NCBI GenBank assembly: GCA_963707445.1
Contig: CAVPPW010000013.1
Span: forward strand, 248,001 to 312,000
Direction: 5' to 3'
DNA length: 64,000 bases
DNA from: JALORV01 sp963707445
GTDB lineage: Bacteria > Pseudomonadota > Gammaproteobacteria > Burkholderiales > Burkholderiaceae_F
Shown piece after piece: positions 17,063 through 26,446 of this stretch (within the stretch, counting starts at the first letter, position 1; each line of letters opens with the position of its first letter). The translations under genes were made by a program, and so were the position numbers. The notes beneath the pieces were generated by a model. The model searched no databases. It saw nothing but the letters and a program-made list of their open reading frames with translations, and was not told the origin of the DNA.

Positions 17063-19482
17063 ATGAGCAATTTCGTCGTACGCAAGGTCGCCGTGCTCGG
17101 CGCCGGCGTGATGGGCGCGCAGATCGCCGCGCACTGCGTGAACGCGCGCGTGCCGGTCGTCCTCTTCGACCTGCCGGCCAAGGAGGGCCCGAAGAACGGC
17201 ATCGTGCTGAAGGCGATCGAGAACCTCAAGAAGCTCAGTCCGGCGCCGCTCGGCATCAAGGACGACGCTCAGTACATCCAGGCTGCGAACTACGAGGAGA
17301 ACCTCGAGCTGCTCAGAGGCTGCGACGTCATCATCGAGGCGATCGCCGAGCGCATGGACTGGAAGCACGATCTGTACAGAAAGGTCGCGCCGTTTGTCCG
17401 CGACGATGCGATCTTCGCCTCGAACACGTCGGGACTGCCGATCGCGAAGCTCTCCGAGGCGATGGATGCTGGGCTGAAGGCACGCTTCTGCGGCGTGCAC
17501 TTCTTCAACCCGCCGCGCTACATGCACCTGGTCGAGCTGATCCCGACGCCGGCGACGCGTCCGCAGATCCTGGACGATCTGGAAACCTTCCTCACTTCGA
17601 CGCTCGGCAAGGGAGTCGTGCGCGCCAAGGACACGCCGAACTTCATCGCCAACCGGGTCGGCGTCTTCGGCATGCTGGCGACGATCAAGGAAGCGGAAAA
17701 GTACGGCCTCGCCTACGACGTCGTCGACGACCTGACCGGCAGCAAGCTCGGCCGCGCGAAGAGCGCGACGTTCCGTACCGCGGACGTCGTCGGTCTCGAC
17801 ACGATGGCGCACGTGATCAAGACGATGCAGGACACGCTGCCTGCGTCGATCGATCCGTTTGCCGCACATTTCGCCACGCCGGCCGGTGCTGAAGGCGCTG
17901 GTGGACAAAGGTGCACTGGGACAGAAAGCCGGCGCCGGCTTCTATCGCAAGGAAGGCAAGAGCATCAAGGTGCTCGATCCGAAGAAGAAGGAATACGTCG
18001 ACGGCCGCCGGTAAGGCCGACGAACTGATCGTGCGCATCCTGAAGAAGAAGGATCCGGCGGAGCGGCTCAAGCTGCTGCGCGAGACCGATCACCCACAGG
18101 CGAAATTCCTGTGGGCGATATTCCGCGACGCATTCCATTACATCGCGGTCCACCTGGAGTCGATCGCCGACACCGCGCGTGACGTCGACTTCGCGCTGCG
18201 CTGGGGCTTCGGCTGGGCAACCGGGCCGTTCGAGACCTGGCAGGCCGCCGGCTGGAAGCAGATCGCCGAGTGGGTGCAGGCCGACATCGATGCCGGCGAG
18301 GCGCTCTCCAAGGCGCCGCTACCGAAGTGGGTCTTCGATGGGCCGGTCGCCAAGGCGGGCGGCGTTCATACCCCGGAGGGCTCGTGGTCGGCCTCGAAGA
18401 AAAAATTCGTCGCTCGTTCGACGCTGCCCGTGTACGCGCGCCAGATCTTCCGTGCGCCGCTGCTCGGAGAACGCGCGCCGACCGGCGCCAACGGCGGCAA
18501 GACGGTCTTCGAGGACGACGCCGTGCGGCTGTGGACACTGGAATCCGGCCAGGGCGCCGAGGTACTGGTGCTGTCGATCAAGACCAAGGTCCACGCCATC
18601 GGTCCGGGTGTGATCAACGGCCTGCTGAAGGCGGTCGAGCTCGCGGAGTCGCAGTATCGCGGCCTCGTCATCTGGTCGCCGGACGAGCCATTTTCGTTCG
18701 GTGCCGACCTGCAGGCGATGATGCCGGTGTTCATGTCCGGTGGCGTCAAGGCCATCGGTGCCGAAGAGCAGAAGATGCAGGACGCCTACATGCGCCTGAA
18801 GTACGCGCAGGTCCCGGTGGTTGCCGCCGTCAGCGGCATGGCGCTCGGCGGTGGTTGCGAATTGATCCTGCACAGCACGAAGGCGGTCGCCTCGCTGGAA
18901 AGCTACATCGGGCTGGTCGAAGTCGGCGTCGGCCTGATTCCCGGTGCGGGCGGCCTGAAAGAAGGCGCATTGCGTGCCGCGCAGGCCGCGCAGGCGGCCG
19001 GCATCAACGACGTGTTCCCGTTCATGCGCGGCTGGTTCATGAACGTGGCGACGGCCAACGTGTCGAAGTCGGCGCTGGAAGCGAAGCAGATGGGCTACCT
19101 GCGGCCGACCGACACCATCGTCTTCAACAGCCACGAACTGCTGTGGACGGCAATCGGCGAGGCGTTCGCGCTGCACGCCACCGGTTACCGGCCGCCGCTG
19201 AAGCCACTCGGCTTCCCGGTCGCCGGGCGCACCGGCGTGGCCACCATCAAGGCGCAGCTCGCCAACATGCGCGACGGCGGCTTCATCAGCGCGCACGACT
19301 TCTTCATTTCGAGCGGCATTGCCGATGTGATGTGCGGTGGCGACGTCGAGGCCGGTTCACTGGCCGACGAACAGTGGCTGCTCGACCTGGAACGCAAGTT
19401 CTTCATGCAGCTCGTCGGTCACCCGAAATCGCAGGAACGCATGATGGGAATGATGTCAACCGGCAAGCCGGTCCGGAACTGA
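17063..19482 (+). CDS. 3-hydroxyacyl-CoA dehydrogenase / enoyl-CoA hydratase, FadN-type order (frameshifts)
   Basis: About 806 residues. The NAD-binding HAD domain comes first (VAVLGAGVMGAQIAAHCVNA at residue 8; SNTSGLPIAKLSEAM; CGVHFFNPPRYMHLVELIPT). Then comes the HAD C-terminal part (KAGAGFYRKEGKSIKVLDPK), and last the crotonase domain (VPVVAAVSGMALGGGCELIL; GLVEVGVGLIPGAGGLKEGA). This order is reversed from E. coli FadB and matches FadN of Bacillus. Slips near 17885 and 18005 break the frame. It hydrates trans-2-enoyl-CoA and oxidises L-3-hydroxyacyl-CoA, and forms a set with the thiolase downstream. ATG 17063 is preceded by a GAGAGAC box. Confidence 0.92.
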
Positions 19483-19516
19483 CCGGCTTGCCTGCGACAT
19501 CGGTCTATAGGGATGC

Positions 19517-19540
19517 AAGAGGGGCTTGCCAGCCCCTCTT
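19517..19540 (+). terminator. Intergenic hairpin AAGAGGGGC-TTGCCA-GCCCCTCTT
   Basis: A perfect 9-bp stem with a 6-base loop, 35 bp after the HAD-ECH stop and 40 bp before the thiolase start. No U-tract follows, so it is not a classical intrinsic terminator. It more likely stabilises the upstream mRNA 3' end or gives partial attenuation between fad genes. Confidence 0.6.
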
Positions 19541-19579
19541 GGATCTCCCCGGCAACTGAATCAAGGTCAGGAGCTAAAT

Positions 19580-20779
19580 ATGACCCGTCAAGTTCAAGAT
19601 GCATACATCGTCGCCGCGACGCGCACGCCGATCGGCAAGGCGCCCAAGGGCGCATTCCGCAACACGCGGCCGGACGACCTGCTGGTGGCGGCAATCCGCT
19701 CGGTGATGAAGCAGGTGCCCAGCCTCGATCCGGCGGCGGTCGAGGACGCGATCATCGGCTGCGCGATGCCCGAGGCCGAGCAGGGCCTGAACGTGGCGCG
19801 CGTTGCGGTGCTGCTCGCCGGCCTGCCGAACACCACCGGTGGCATGACGATCAACCGCTTCTGTTCGTCAGGCCTGAACGCGGTGGCGATTGCGGCCGAC
19901 CGCATCCGCGTCGGCGAGGCCGACGTGATGCTGGCCGGTGGCGCCGAATCGATGAGCATGGTGCCGATGAGCGGCAACAAGCCGTCGTTCAACGCGCACG
20001 TCTTCGAGAAGGACGAGAACGTCGGCATCGCCTACGGCATGGGCATGACCGCCGAGAAGGTCGCCGCGCAGTGGAAGGTGACGCGCGAGATGCAGGACCA
20101 GTTCGCGATGGAGTCGCACCAGAAAGCGATCGCGGCGCAGAAGGCCGGTGAGTTCACCGACGAGATGACGCCGATCGAGGTGGTCGAGAAGATTCCGGAT
20201 CTGGCACGGCACGAACTCGCGGTCAAGACCCGGACCGTGAGCCTCGACGAAGGCCCGCGCGCCGATACCAATGCCGAGGCACTGGCCAAGCTGCGCCCCG
20301 TGTTCGCGGCCAAGGGCAGCGTGACCGCAGGTAACAGCTCGCAGACGTCCGACGGCGCCGGCGCACTGATCGTTGCGTCGGAGCGGGCGCTCAAGCAGTA
20401 CAACCTGACGCCACTGGCGCGCTTCGTCAGCTTCGCCGTGAAAGGCGTGCCCCCCGAGATCATGGGAATCGGCCCGAAGTTCGCGATCCCGGCGGCGTTG
20501 GCGATCGCGGGCCTGAAAGCCGACGACATGGGCTGGATCGAACTCAATGAAGCCTTCGCGGCGCAGGCCGTGGCCGTGATCAACGATCTAGGACTCGATC
20601 GAACGAAGGTCAATCCGATGGGAGGTGCGATTGCGCTTGGCCATCCGCTCGGCGCGACCGGCGCAATCCGATCGGCCACCCTGGTGCATGCGCTGCGTCG
20701 TCGCAATCTGAAATACGGCATGGTGACGATGTGCGTAGGTACCGGCATGGGTGCGGCAGGTATCTTCGAACGCGTCTGA
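19580..20779 (+). CDS. Acetyl-CoA acyltransferase (thiolase), FadA-like
   Basis: 399 residues, intact. The start is the ATG at 19580 with CAGGAG at a good distance. The nucleophilic cysteine lies in NRFCSSGLNAVAIAADRIRV (about Cys95). The second active-site loop GGAIALGHPLGATGAIR carries the histidine, and CVGTGMGAAG holds the proton-donor cysteine near the end. The N-terminus DAYIVAATRTPIGKAPKG is typical. It cleaves 3-ketoacyl-CoA to acetyl-CoA plus a shortened acyl-CoA and completes the dehydrogenase and HAD-ECH steps encoded upstream. Confidence 0.95.
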   Translation: MTRQVQDAYIVAATRTPIGKAPKGAFRNTRPDDLLVAAIRSVMKQVPSLDPAAVEDAIIGCAMPEAEQGLNVARVAVLLAGLPNTTGGMTINRFCSSGLNAVAIAADRIRVGEADVMLAGGAESMSMVPMSGNKPSFNAHVFEKDENVGIAYGMGMTAEKVAAQWKVTREMQDQFAMESHQKAIAAQKAGEFTDEMTPIEVVEKIPDLARHELAVKTRTVSLDEGPRADTNAEALAKLRPVFAAKGSVTAGNSSQTSDGAGALIVASERALKQYNLTPLARFVSFAVKGVPPEIMGIGPKFAIPAALAIAGLKADDMGWIELNEAFAAQAVAVINDLGLDRTKVNPMGGAIALGHPLGATGAIRSATLVHALRRRNLKYGMVTMCVGTGMGAAGIFERV

Positions 20780-21659
20780 CCGGCGGCCTGCCGGGTTCGA
20801 CTTGAATCACGCGACGGTCCGCACCGGCGACGGTGCCGAAATCGCAGCGACGACGTTTGGCGATGCGAACGACTGCCGCGCCGGCGTGCTGATCGTGTCG
20901 GCGATGGCAGTCGAGCAGGACTATTACGAGCCGTTCGCGCAGTGGCTTGCCGAGCGCGACCACTTCGTGGCGACGTTCGACTATCGCGGCATCGGTCGGT
21001 CGCGCCGGGGTCCGCTGCGACGCGTCGCCGCCGATGTCGTGACCTGGGCGCGCGAGGACACTGGCGCAATGGTCGACTTCGTGGCGCGGCAGATCGGCGA
21101 CCGACCGCTGCTGTGGGTCGGCCATAGTCTCGGCGGGCAGATCCTCGGCCTGGTGCCGCAGCGCATGCGCATCGCGGCGGTGCTGACAATCGCGGCGGGC
21201 AGCGGCTACTGGCGCGATTACGCGCCCGGGCTGCGCCGGCTCGCACCGCTGCTCTGGTATGGCATCGTACCGACGATGCTGACGACGTTCGGCTATTTCC
21301 CCGGGCGGCGGCTGGGGATGATCGGCGACGTGCCCGAAGGCGTGATGCGTCAATGGCGCTCGTGGTGCCTGCACCCTGACTACCTATTTGGCGTCGAAGC
21401 ACCAGAACTGCGAAGCACCTACGCCGCGCTCGGGCAGCCTATCCTCTCGCTTTCGTTCACGGACGACGAATACATGTCGGCTCGCAACATCGAATCGCTG
21501 CATTCGTTTTACTCGGGTGCTGCGCGCGAACTGCGCCGCATCGCTCCGCGCGATGCTGGCGTCGAGAGGATCGGGCATTTCGGCTTCTTCCGGCGCCGTC
21601 ATGCTGACACCTTGTGGCCGCTGGCCGGCGACTGGCTCGCCCAGCGCTCGGCGCAGTGA
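20751..21659 (+). CDS. Alpha/beta-hydrolase
   Basis: 302 residues from a GTG that overlaps the thiolase 3' end by 29 bases; a TTG at 20802 is an alternative that removes the overlap. It has the alpha/beta-hydrolase fold: LIVSAMAVEQDYYEPFAQWL, the strand FDYRGIGRSRRGPLR, and the nucleophile elbow WVGHSLGGQILGL near residue 125. An acid residue (SFTDDEYMS) and a histidine (ERIGHFGFF) stand in the expected triad order. It belongs to a group of proteobacterial hydrolases (YheT/serine-aminopeptidase-like) without known substrates. Translational coupling to the thiolase suggests an esterase or thioesterase accessory to fatty-acid degradation. Confidence 0.8.
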   Translation: MRQVSSNASDRRPAGFDLNHATVRTGDGAEIAATTFGDANDCRAGVLIVSAMAVEQDYYEPFAQWLAERDHFVATFDYRGIGRSRRGPLRRVAADVVTWAREDTGAMVDFVARQIGDRPLLWVGHSLGGQILGLVPQRMRIAAVLTIAAGSGYWRDYAPGLRRLAPLLWYGIVPTMLTTFGYFPGRRLGMIGDVPEGVMRQWRSWCLHPDYLFGVEAPELRSTYAALGQPILSLSFTDDEYMSARNIESLHSFYSGAARELRRIAPRDAGVERIGHFGFFRRRHADTLWPLAGDWLAQRSAQ

Positions 21660-21666
21660 GGTTGTG

Positions 21667-22151
21667 ATGGGAGTTGCGAGCCGCTTTTACGAGGCGTTCA
21701 TGGTGCGGGACCATTACACGATGGGCCTTTTGTACGCCAACCACGCCACCTTTCGCGACCCGGTCTTTCCGCGGCTCACGGCACAGGGCGCGCGGCTGAT
21801 GTGGCAGATGCTGCTGTCGGAGGCCGAGGACCTCGAGATCGAACCCCGTATTGTTGAAGACTCCGCGGAGCGCGCGCCGAGTCGACTGGACCGCGCGCTA
21901 CACGTTCACGCCGACGAAGCGCGTGGTCGTCAATCGCGTCCACACCGAAATGGTCGTCGCCGCCGGCAAGATCGTGCAGCAGGTCGACGAGCTTCAGCTT
22001 CTGGCGCTGGTCCGGGCAGGCGCTGGGATGGAAGGGCTGGCTGCTCGGCTATACGCCGCTGGTGCGCGACAAGGTGCAGCGGCAGGCGGCCAGGTCGCTG
22101 ACGGAATTCGCCCAGTTTGTCGCGCTGACCAGCCGCGAAGGCAAGACATAG
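21667..22151 (+). CDS. NTF2-like (SnoaL/ketosteroid-isomerase fold) protein (frameshifted)
   Basis: About 161 residues after correcting slips near 21875 and 22005. Segments read in order: ASRFYEAFMVRDHYTMGLLY, HATFRDPVFPRL, ARYTFTPTKRVVVNRVHTEM, GKIVQQVDEL and WKGWLLGYTPLVRDKVQRQA. The opening helix followed by F-x-D-P-V-F is the standard NTF2-like start. Related proteins act as isomerases, hydratases or plain binding proteins; no catalytic residue can be assigned. The ATG at 21667 (or GTG at 21664) lies 8 bases after the hydrolase stop, within the same operon. Confidence 0.7.
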
Positions 22152-22166
22152 CGTTCAGGAGAAACC

Positions 22167-22932
22167 GTGAGCATCGCAGTCGAAACCCGCAACGGTGTCG
22201 CGCACATCGGCATTGCACGACCCGAGAAGAAGAACGCGATCACGGTCGCGATGTACCAGGCGATGGCCGACGCGATCGCTGCGGCGCATGACGACGGCCG
22301 GGTGCGCGCGATCCTGATCTACGGTGACAAGGACATCTTCACCGCCGGCAACGATCTCGAAGACTTCATGAAGAATCCGCCGACCGGGATGGACGCGCCG
22401 GTATTCCGGTTCATGCAGGCGCTCGGCCTGTGCGGAAAAGCCGGTCGTGGCCGCGGTCAACGGGGCGGCGGTCGGCATCGGCACGACGATGCTGATGCAC
22501 TGCGACCTCGTCTACTGCGCCGATAACGCGATGTTCTCGATGCCGTTCGTGTCGCTGGGCTTGTGCCCGGAATTCGCGTCGAGCCTGACGATCCCGCTCG
22601 CTGCGGGCTATCACAAGGCCGCGGAAAAGCTGCTGCTGGCCGACCCGATCAGCGCGGAAGAAGCGCTCGAAATGGGGATCGTCAATCGCATCCTGCCGCC
22701 CGGCGAGGTGCTGGACCATGCGGTGAGGCAGGCCGAGCGCTTCAATGCGCTGCCGCCGACGTCGGTGCGCGAGACCAAGCGCCTGATGAAGCTTTCGTGG
22801 CGCTCGATGACGGAGAAACTGATCGCCGAGGAAGCGAAGTCGTTCGAGAAGTTGTTGCGCAGCGACGAGGCCAAGGAAGCGTTCTCGGCCTTCTTCGAAC
22901 GCCGCAAGCCGGACTTCTCGCGTTTCAGCTAG
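22167..22932 (+). CDS. Enoyl-CoA hydratase/isomerase (one frameshift)
   Basis: About 255 residues from a GTG with CAGGAG upstream. The crotonase signature begins ARPEKKNAITVAMYQAMADA, and the oxyanion-hole segment FTAGNDLEDFM follows. A slip near 22430 leads to VVAAVNGAAVGIGTTMLMHC and SLGLCPEFASSLTIPLAAGY. The GND motif in place of GAD and the single Glu in PEFASS resemble PaaG-type and Delta3-Delta2 isomerases more than FadB hydratases. The likely reaction is double-bond isomerisation or hydration of enoyl-CoA. It is part of the lipid-degradation block and precedes a thioesterase by 8 bp. Confidence 0.9.
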
Positions 22933-22940
22933 GAGCCGAC

Positions 22941-23369
22941 ATGCCGCTGCGCCGCGAGTTGTCGATCGAGAAACTGAACAGCCGTTCGGGCGACAGCCTG
23001 CCCGGCTGGTTCAGCATGAAGGTGATCGAGGTGCGCGAGGGCAGCCTCACGATGGAATACGTGATCCGCCCGCAATACCTCGCGCCCAACGGCTTCTTGC
23101 ACGCGGCCTCGGTGATCGCGCTCGCCGACACGTCGGCCGGCTACGCGACGATAGCCCACCTGCCTGAAGGCGCGACCAACTTCACGACCATCGAACTGAA
23201 GTCCAACTTCATCGGCACGGCGACCGAAGGCACGCTGCGTTCGGTGGCGACTTCGGCGCACCAGGGGCGCACCACGCAGGTGTGGGACGCCGTGGTCTCG
23301 CATCTGGAAAGCGGCAAGACGATCGCGCTCTTCCGCTGCACCCAGATGATCCTCTGGCCCAAGGGCTGA
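22941..23369 (+). CDS. PaaI-family hotdog thioesterase
   Basis: 142 residues, intact, ATG at 22941 after TAGGAG. The hotdog-fold motif is PQYLAPNGFLHAASVIALAD, with Asn, His and Asp in the positions used by PaaI-type thioesterases. The central helix is followed by TSAGYATIAHLPEG and NFTTIELKSNFIGTATEGTL. It hydrolyses acyl- or arylacyl-CoA to free CoA in catabolic operons. It forms a tight operon with the enoyl-CoA hydratase. Confidence 0.88.
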   Translation: MPLRRELSIEKLNSRSGDSLPGWFSMKVIEVREGSLTMEYVIRPQYLAPNGFLHAASVIALADTSAGYATIAHLPEGATNFTTIELKSNFIGTATEGTLRSVATSAHQGRTTQVWDAVVSHLESGKTIALFRCTQMILWPKG

Positions 23370-23382
23370 ATCGGGCGGCTCC

Positions 23383-24123
23383 ATGCTGGATATCGCCACG
23401 CGGCTGGCGCTGGGTCCGGTGCTGCTGGCGCAGGCCGCGCGACTGCGACGCACTGCACCCAGCCTGCCGGAGCCGGGCGGCCCCCGCCGCGGCATTGAAG
23501 GGCGCGGCCGCATTGTCATGCGCCTGCTGGTCGTCGGGGACTCGAGTGCGGCCGGCGTCGGTGCGAGCACGCAGCGCGAGGCGCTCGCGCAACCGCTTGC
23601 ACGGACGCTCGCTCGGCGCCTCGATGGCAGCGTGCGCTGGCAGCTCGTCGCTGCATCCGGGCTCACATCCGAAGGCGTGCTGCAGCGTCTGATGCGCGAG
23701 CGGCCGGCCGCGGCCGACGTCGCGGTCGTCATCGTCGGCGTCAACGACATCACGACGGACGTGCCGCTGGCGGTTGCGCTGCGCCACCGTAGCCACATCG
23801 CACATTGGCTGCAGGTGCATGCGCAGGTACGCCACCTGATTTTTCCCGCGCTGCCTGAAATGGAGCTGTTTCCTGCCGTACCGAAGCCGCTGGCGTGGTA
23901 CGTCGGACAGGCTGCGCGCCGCAACAATCGCGCGCAGGCGCGCTGGGCTCGGCGGCATCTCGGAGTTACTCATCTGCCGATGCAGGGCGTGGCGCATCCC
24001 GAACTGTTTTGCGAGGACGGCTTTCATCCGGCGGCGGCGCTGTACGCGCGTGTCGCCGAGCGCCTCGCGCTGCACATCATCGAACTCGCGCGCGGCGGCG
24101 CGTCCACCGATGGAGGCTCCATG
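23383..24123 (+). CDS. SGNH/GDSL-type esterase, 3' end uncertain
   Basis: About 246 residues. Block I MRLLVVGDSSAAGVG (nucleophile Ser in GDSS) is preceded by a 45-residue N-terminal extension. Block III is VVIVGVNDITTDVPLA, and block V is EDGFHPAAALYARVAERLAL, with the Asp-x-x-His pair. It hydrolyses esters or thioesters. No stop is met before the next gene: the frame runs straight into the ATG of the SDR at 24121. A one-base slip just upstream would restore the common ATGA stop/start overlap, with the TGA ending at 24123. A true fusion is less likely. Confidence 0.8.
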
Positions 24124-24950
24124 AATCTGAAGGGCAAAGACGCTGTTCATTTCCGGCGCGTCGCGCGGCATCGGCCTGGCGATCGTCAAGCGCGCCGCGC
24201 GCGACGGCGCCAACGTCGTCATCGCGGCCAAGACAGTCGAACCCAATCCCGAAGCTGCCGGGAACGATCCATACCGCGGCGGCAGAAATCGAGGCCGCCG
24301 GAGGCAAGGCACTGCCGATCCAGTGCGACATCCGCGACGAGCAGCAGGTGGTCGAAGCCGCACGCCAGGCCGTCGAACGCGTTCGGCGGCATCGACATCC
24401 TGATCAACAACGCCAGCGCGATCAACCTGACCCCGACCGAGTCGACGCCGATCAAGCGCTTCGACCTGATGTTCGGCGTGAACGTGCGCGGCACCTTTCT
24501 GTGCACGCAGGCCTGCCTGCCGTATCTGAAGCAATCGGCCGAACGCAAGCGCAATCCGCATATCCTGACCTTGTCGCCGCCGCTCAACATGGAGCCGCGC
24601 TGGTTCGCGCCTCATGTCGCCTACACGATGGCCAAGTACGGCATGAGCATGTGTGTGCTGGGCCATGCCGAGGAGTTCCGGTCGTACGGCATCGGCGTCA
24701 ACGCACTGTGGCCCCGGACAGTGATCCAGACCGCGGCGCTGCAGATGATCCCGGGCGTCGCCCCGAGCACTGCCGCACGCCGGAGATCATGGCCGATGCC
24801 GCGTACGCGGTGCTGACTTCCGACGCCGCGACGACCACCGGCAACTTCTTCATCGACGACGAGGTGCTGAAGCGGGCCGGTGTTACGGACCTGGAAAAGT
24901 ACTCGGTCGTTCCCGGCAGCCGGCAGTTGTTGCCCGATCTGTTCCTCTGA
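24121..24950 (+). CDS. Short-chain dehydrogenase, HSDL2-like (several frameshifts)
   Basis: About 276 residues. GGAGG precedes the ATG. After an extra A near 24145 the NADP-binding TLFISGASRGIGLAIVKRAA appears. Then KLPGTIHTAAAEIEAAGGKA, ALPIQCDIRDEQQVVEAARQ, FGGIDILINNASAINLTPTE, AYTMAKYGMSMCVLGHAEEF (catalytic Tyr-x-x-x-Lys) and a C-terminal NFFIDDEVLKRAGVTDLEKY. Slips fall near 24145, 24250, 24380 and 24770. Homologues with this long T-x-x-P-N insertion group with peroxisomal HSDL2 and act in lipid metabolism. It is the last gene of the fatty-acid block. Confidence 0.85.
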
Positions 24951-25114
24951 ACGGGCGGGCCTGTTGCTGGCGACGCGCGTCCGGGAAGCGGCCGGCACCG
25001 GGCCGCCGTCGCGACGGCGCTCGCATAAGCGCGGTCGCGGCCAGCTTTTTTTGTCGACCGCCCGCACGGCGTGAAGCCGAAGGCCTGCGGTAGATTCCGC
25101 AGCTGGGGACCGCA

Positions 25115-26437
25115 ATGAAGACGCCACTGAACCGACTGCCAGCCGCGCAGCTTGCACGCATGATCGCCGCGCACGAGGTGAGCTGCGAGGCGGTCACGCA
25201 TTCATTCATCGACGCCGTGCGGGAGCGCGAACGGGAGGTCCGTGCATTCGCCTGGTTCGACGCCGGCCGCGCGCTCGAGGTCGCGCGCGAATTCGATCGG
25301 GTCGAATGGCGCGGCGCGCTGCACGGGCTGCCGGTCGCGGTGAAGGACAATATCGACACCGCAGACATCCCGAGCGAATACGGTTCCGCGGTGTTCATCG
25401 GCCATGTGCCACTGGCCGACTCCGCGTGCGTCGCCGCGTTGCGCAGTGCCGGCGCCTATGTGTTCGGCAAGACGGTGACGGCGGAGCTCGCGAACTTCAC
25501 GCCGGGCCCGACACGCAACCCGCGCGGACTCGACCACACGCCGGGGGGTTCGTCGAGCGGCTCCGCGGCGGCGGTCGCGGCGCACATGGCACCGTTCGCA
25601 CTTGGGACCCAGACGGCAGGCTCGGTGATTCGTCCCGCGTCGTTCTGTGGCGTCGTCGGCTTCGTTCCAACGCGCGGCGTGGTGCCGCGCTCCGGCGTGA
25701 AGGCGATTTCCGACACGCTCGACATCGTCGGCGCGTTTGCGCGCACGGTCGAAGACGTCGCGCTGGTGTCGGCGATCCTCGCGCTGCAGCCGCAATGGCA
25801 GCACGCACCAAGTCAGGCGCAGCCGCCGGCGATCGGGTGGACCGCCACGCCGTGGTCGACACAGCTCGCGCCGTCGATGCTGGCCGCGCTCGAACGAGTT
25901 GCCAAGCTGCTTGCCGCGCGCGGTGCGAACGTCCACGAGATCGCCTGGCCCTACGAATCAGACCAACAGCGCGTGCCGTTCACGCGGCTTGCTGACGCGC
26001 AGCGCACGGTGCAGCTCTTCGAGACGGCGCGCGCACTGGGACCCGAGGCGCAGTATCGCCGCGAGCTGCTGTCGGCGCGGCTGGCGGCCCTGATCGACGA
26101 GGGACGCGCGGTCAGTGCGCCACACTACGTCGAGGCGCTCGAGGTCGGCCGCCAGTGCGTCGCCGCGCTCGACGACCTGTTCGGCGATGCCGACGTGGTG
26201 CTGACGCCGAGCGCGCCAGGCGAGGCGCCGCATGGCATCGACGCGACTGGGGATCCGCAGTTCAATCGCGCCTGGCATTACCTCGGCGGCCCGCAGATCA
26301 ATGTGCCGCTCCCGCACGCCGTGGCGCACGGCGAAAGCGGGCTGCCGCTCGGACTGCAGGTGGTCGCGCGACCGGGCGACGACGCGCGCGCGCTGGCGGC
26401 CGCGGCCTGGATCGAGTCGCAGCTGGCCGCCTACTGA
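25115..26437 (+). CDS. Amidase-signature hydrolase
   Basis: 440 residues, intact. The Ser-cisSer-Lys triad is visible: Lys77 in VAVKDNIDT, Ser146 in TPGGSSSGSAAAVAA and Ser170 in GTQTAGSVIRPA. The Ser spacing of 24 equals that in fatty-acid amide hydrolase. It lacks the C-terminal extension of GatA and stands alone, with no gatB or gatC, so it is a catabolic amidase. ATG 25115 is used. A 9-base gap to the next gene suggests co-transcription with the FAD oxidoreductase. The substrate is unknown; nitrogen scavenging from amides is the simplest guess. Confidence 0.88.
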   Translation: MKTPLNRLPAAQLARMIAAHEVSCEAVTHSFIDAVREREREVRAFAWFDAGRALEVAREFDRVEWRGALHGLPVAVKDNIDTADIPSEYGSAVFIGHVPLADSACVAALRSAGAYVFGKTVTAELANFTPGPTRNPRGLDHTPGGSSSGSAAAVAAHMAPFALGTQTAGSVIRPASFCGVVGFVPTRGVVPRSGVKAISDTLDIVGAFARTVEDVALVSAILALQPQWQHAPSQAQPPAIGWTATPWSTQLAPSMLAALERVAKLLAARGANVHEIAWPYESDQQRVPFTRLADAQRTVQLFETARALGPEAQYRRELLSARLAALIDEGRAVSAPHYVEALEVGRQCVAALDDLFGDADVVLTPSAPGEAPHGIDATGDPQFNRAWHYLGGPQINVPLPHAVAHGESGLPLGLQVVARPGDDARALAAAAWIESQLAAY

Positions 26438-26446
26438 TCCGCCGCC

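Noticed and set aside
25031..25061. T7 tract with GCGGTCG and CGACCGC arms before the amidase gene
   Set aside because: The T-tract lies inside the loop rather than after the stem, so it is not an intrinsic terminator.
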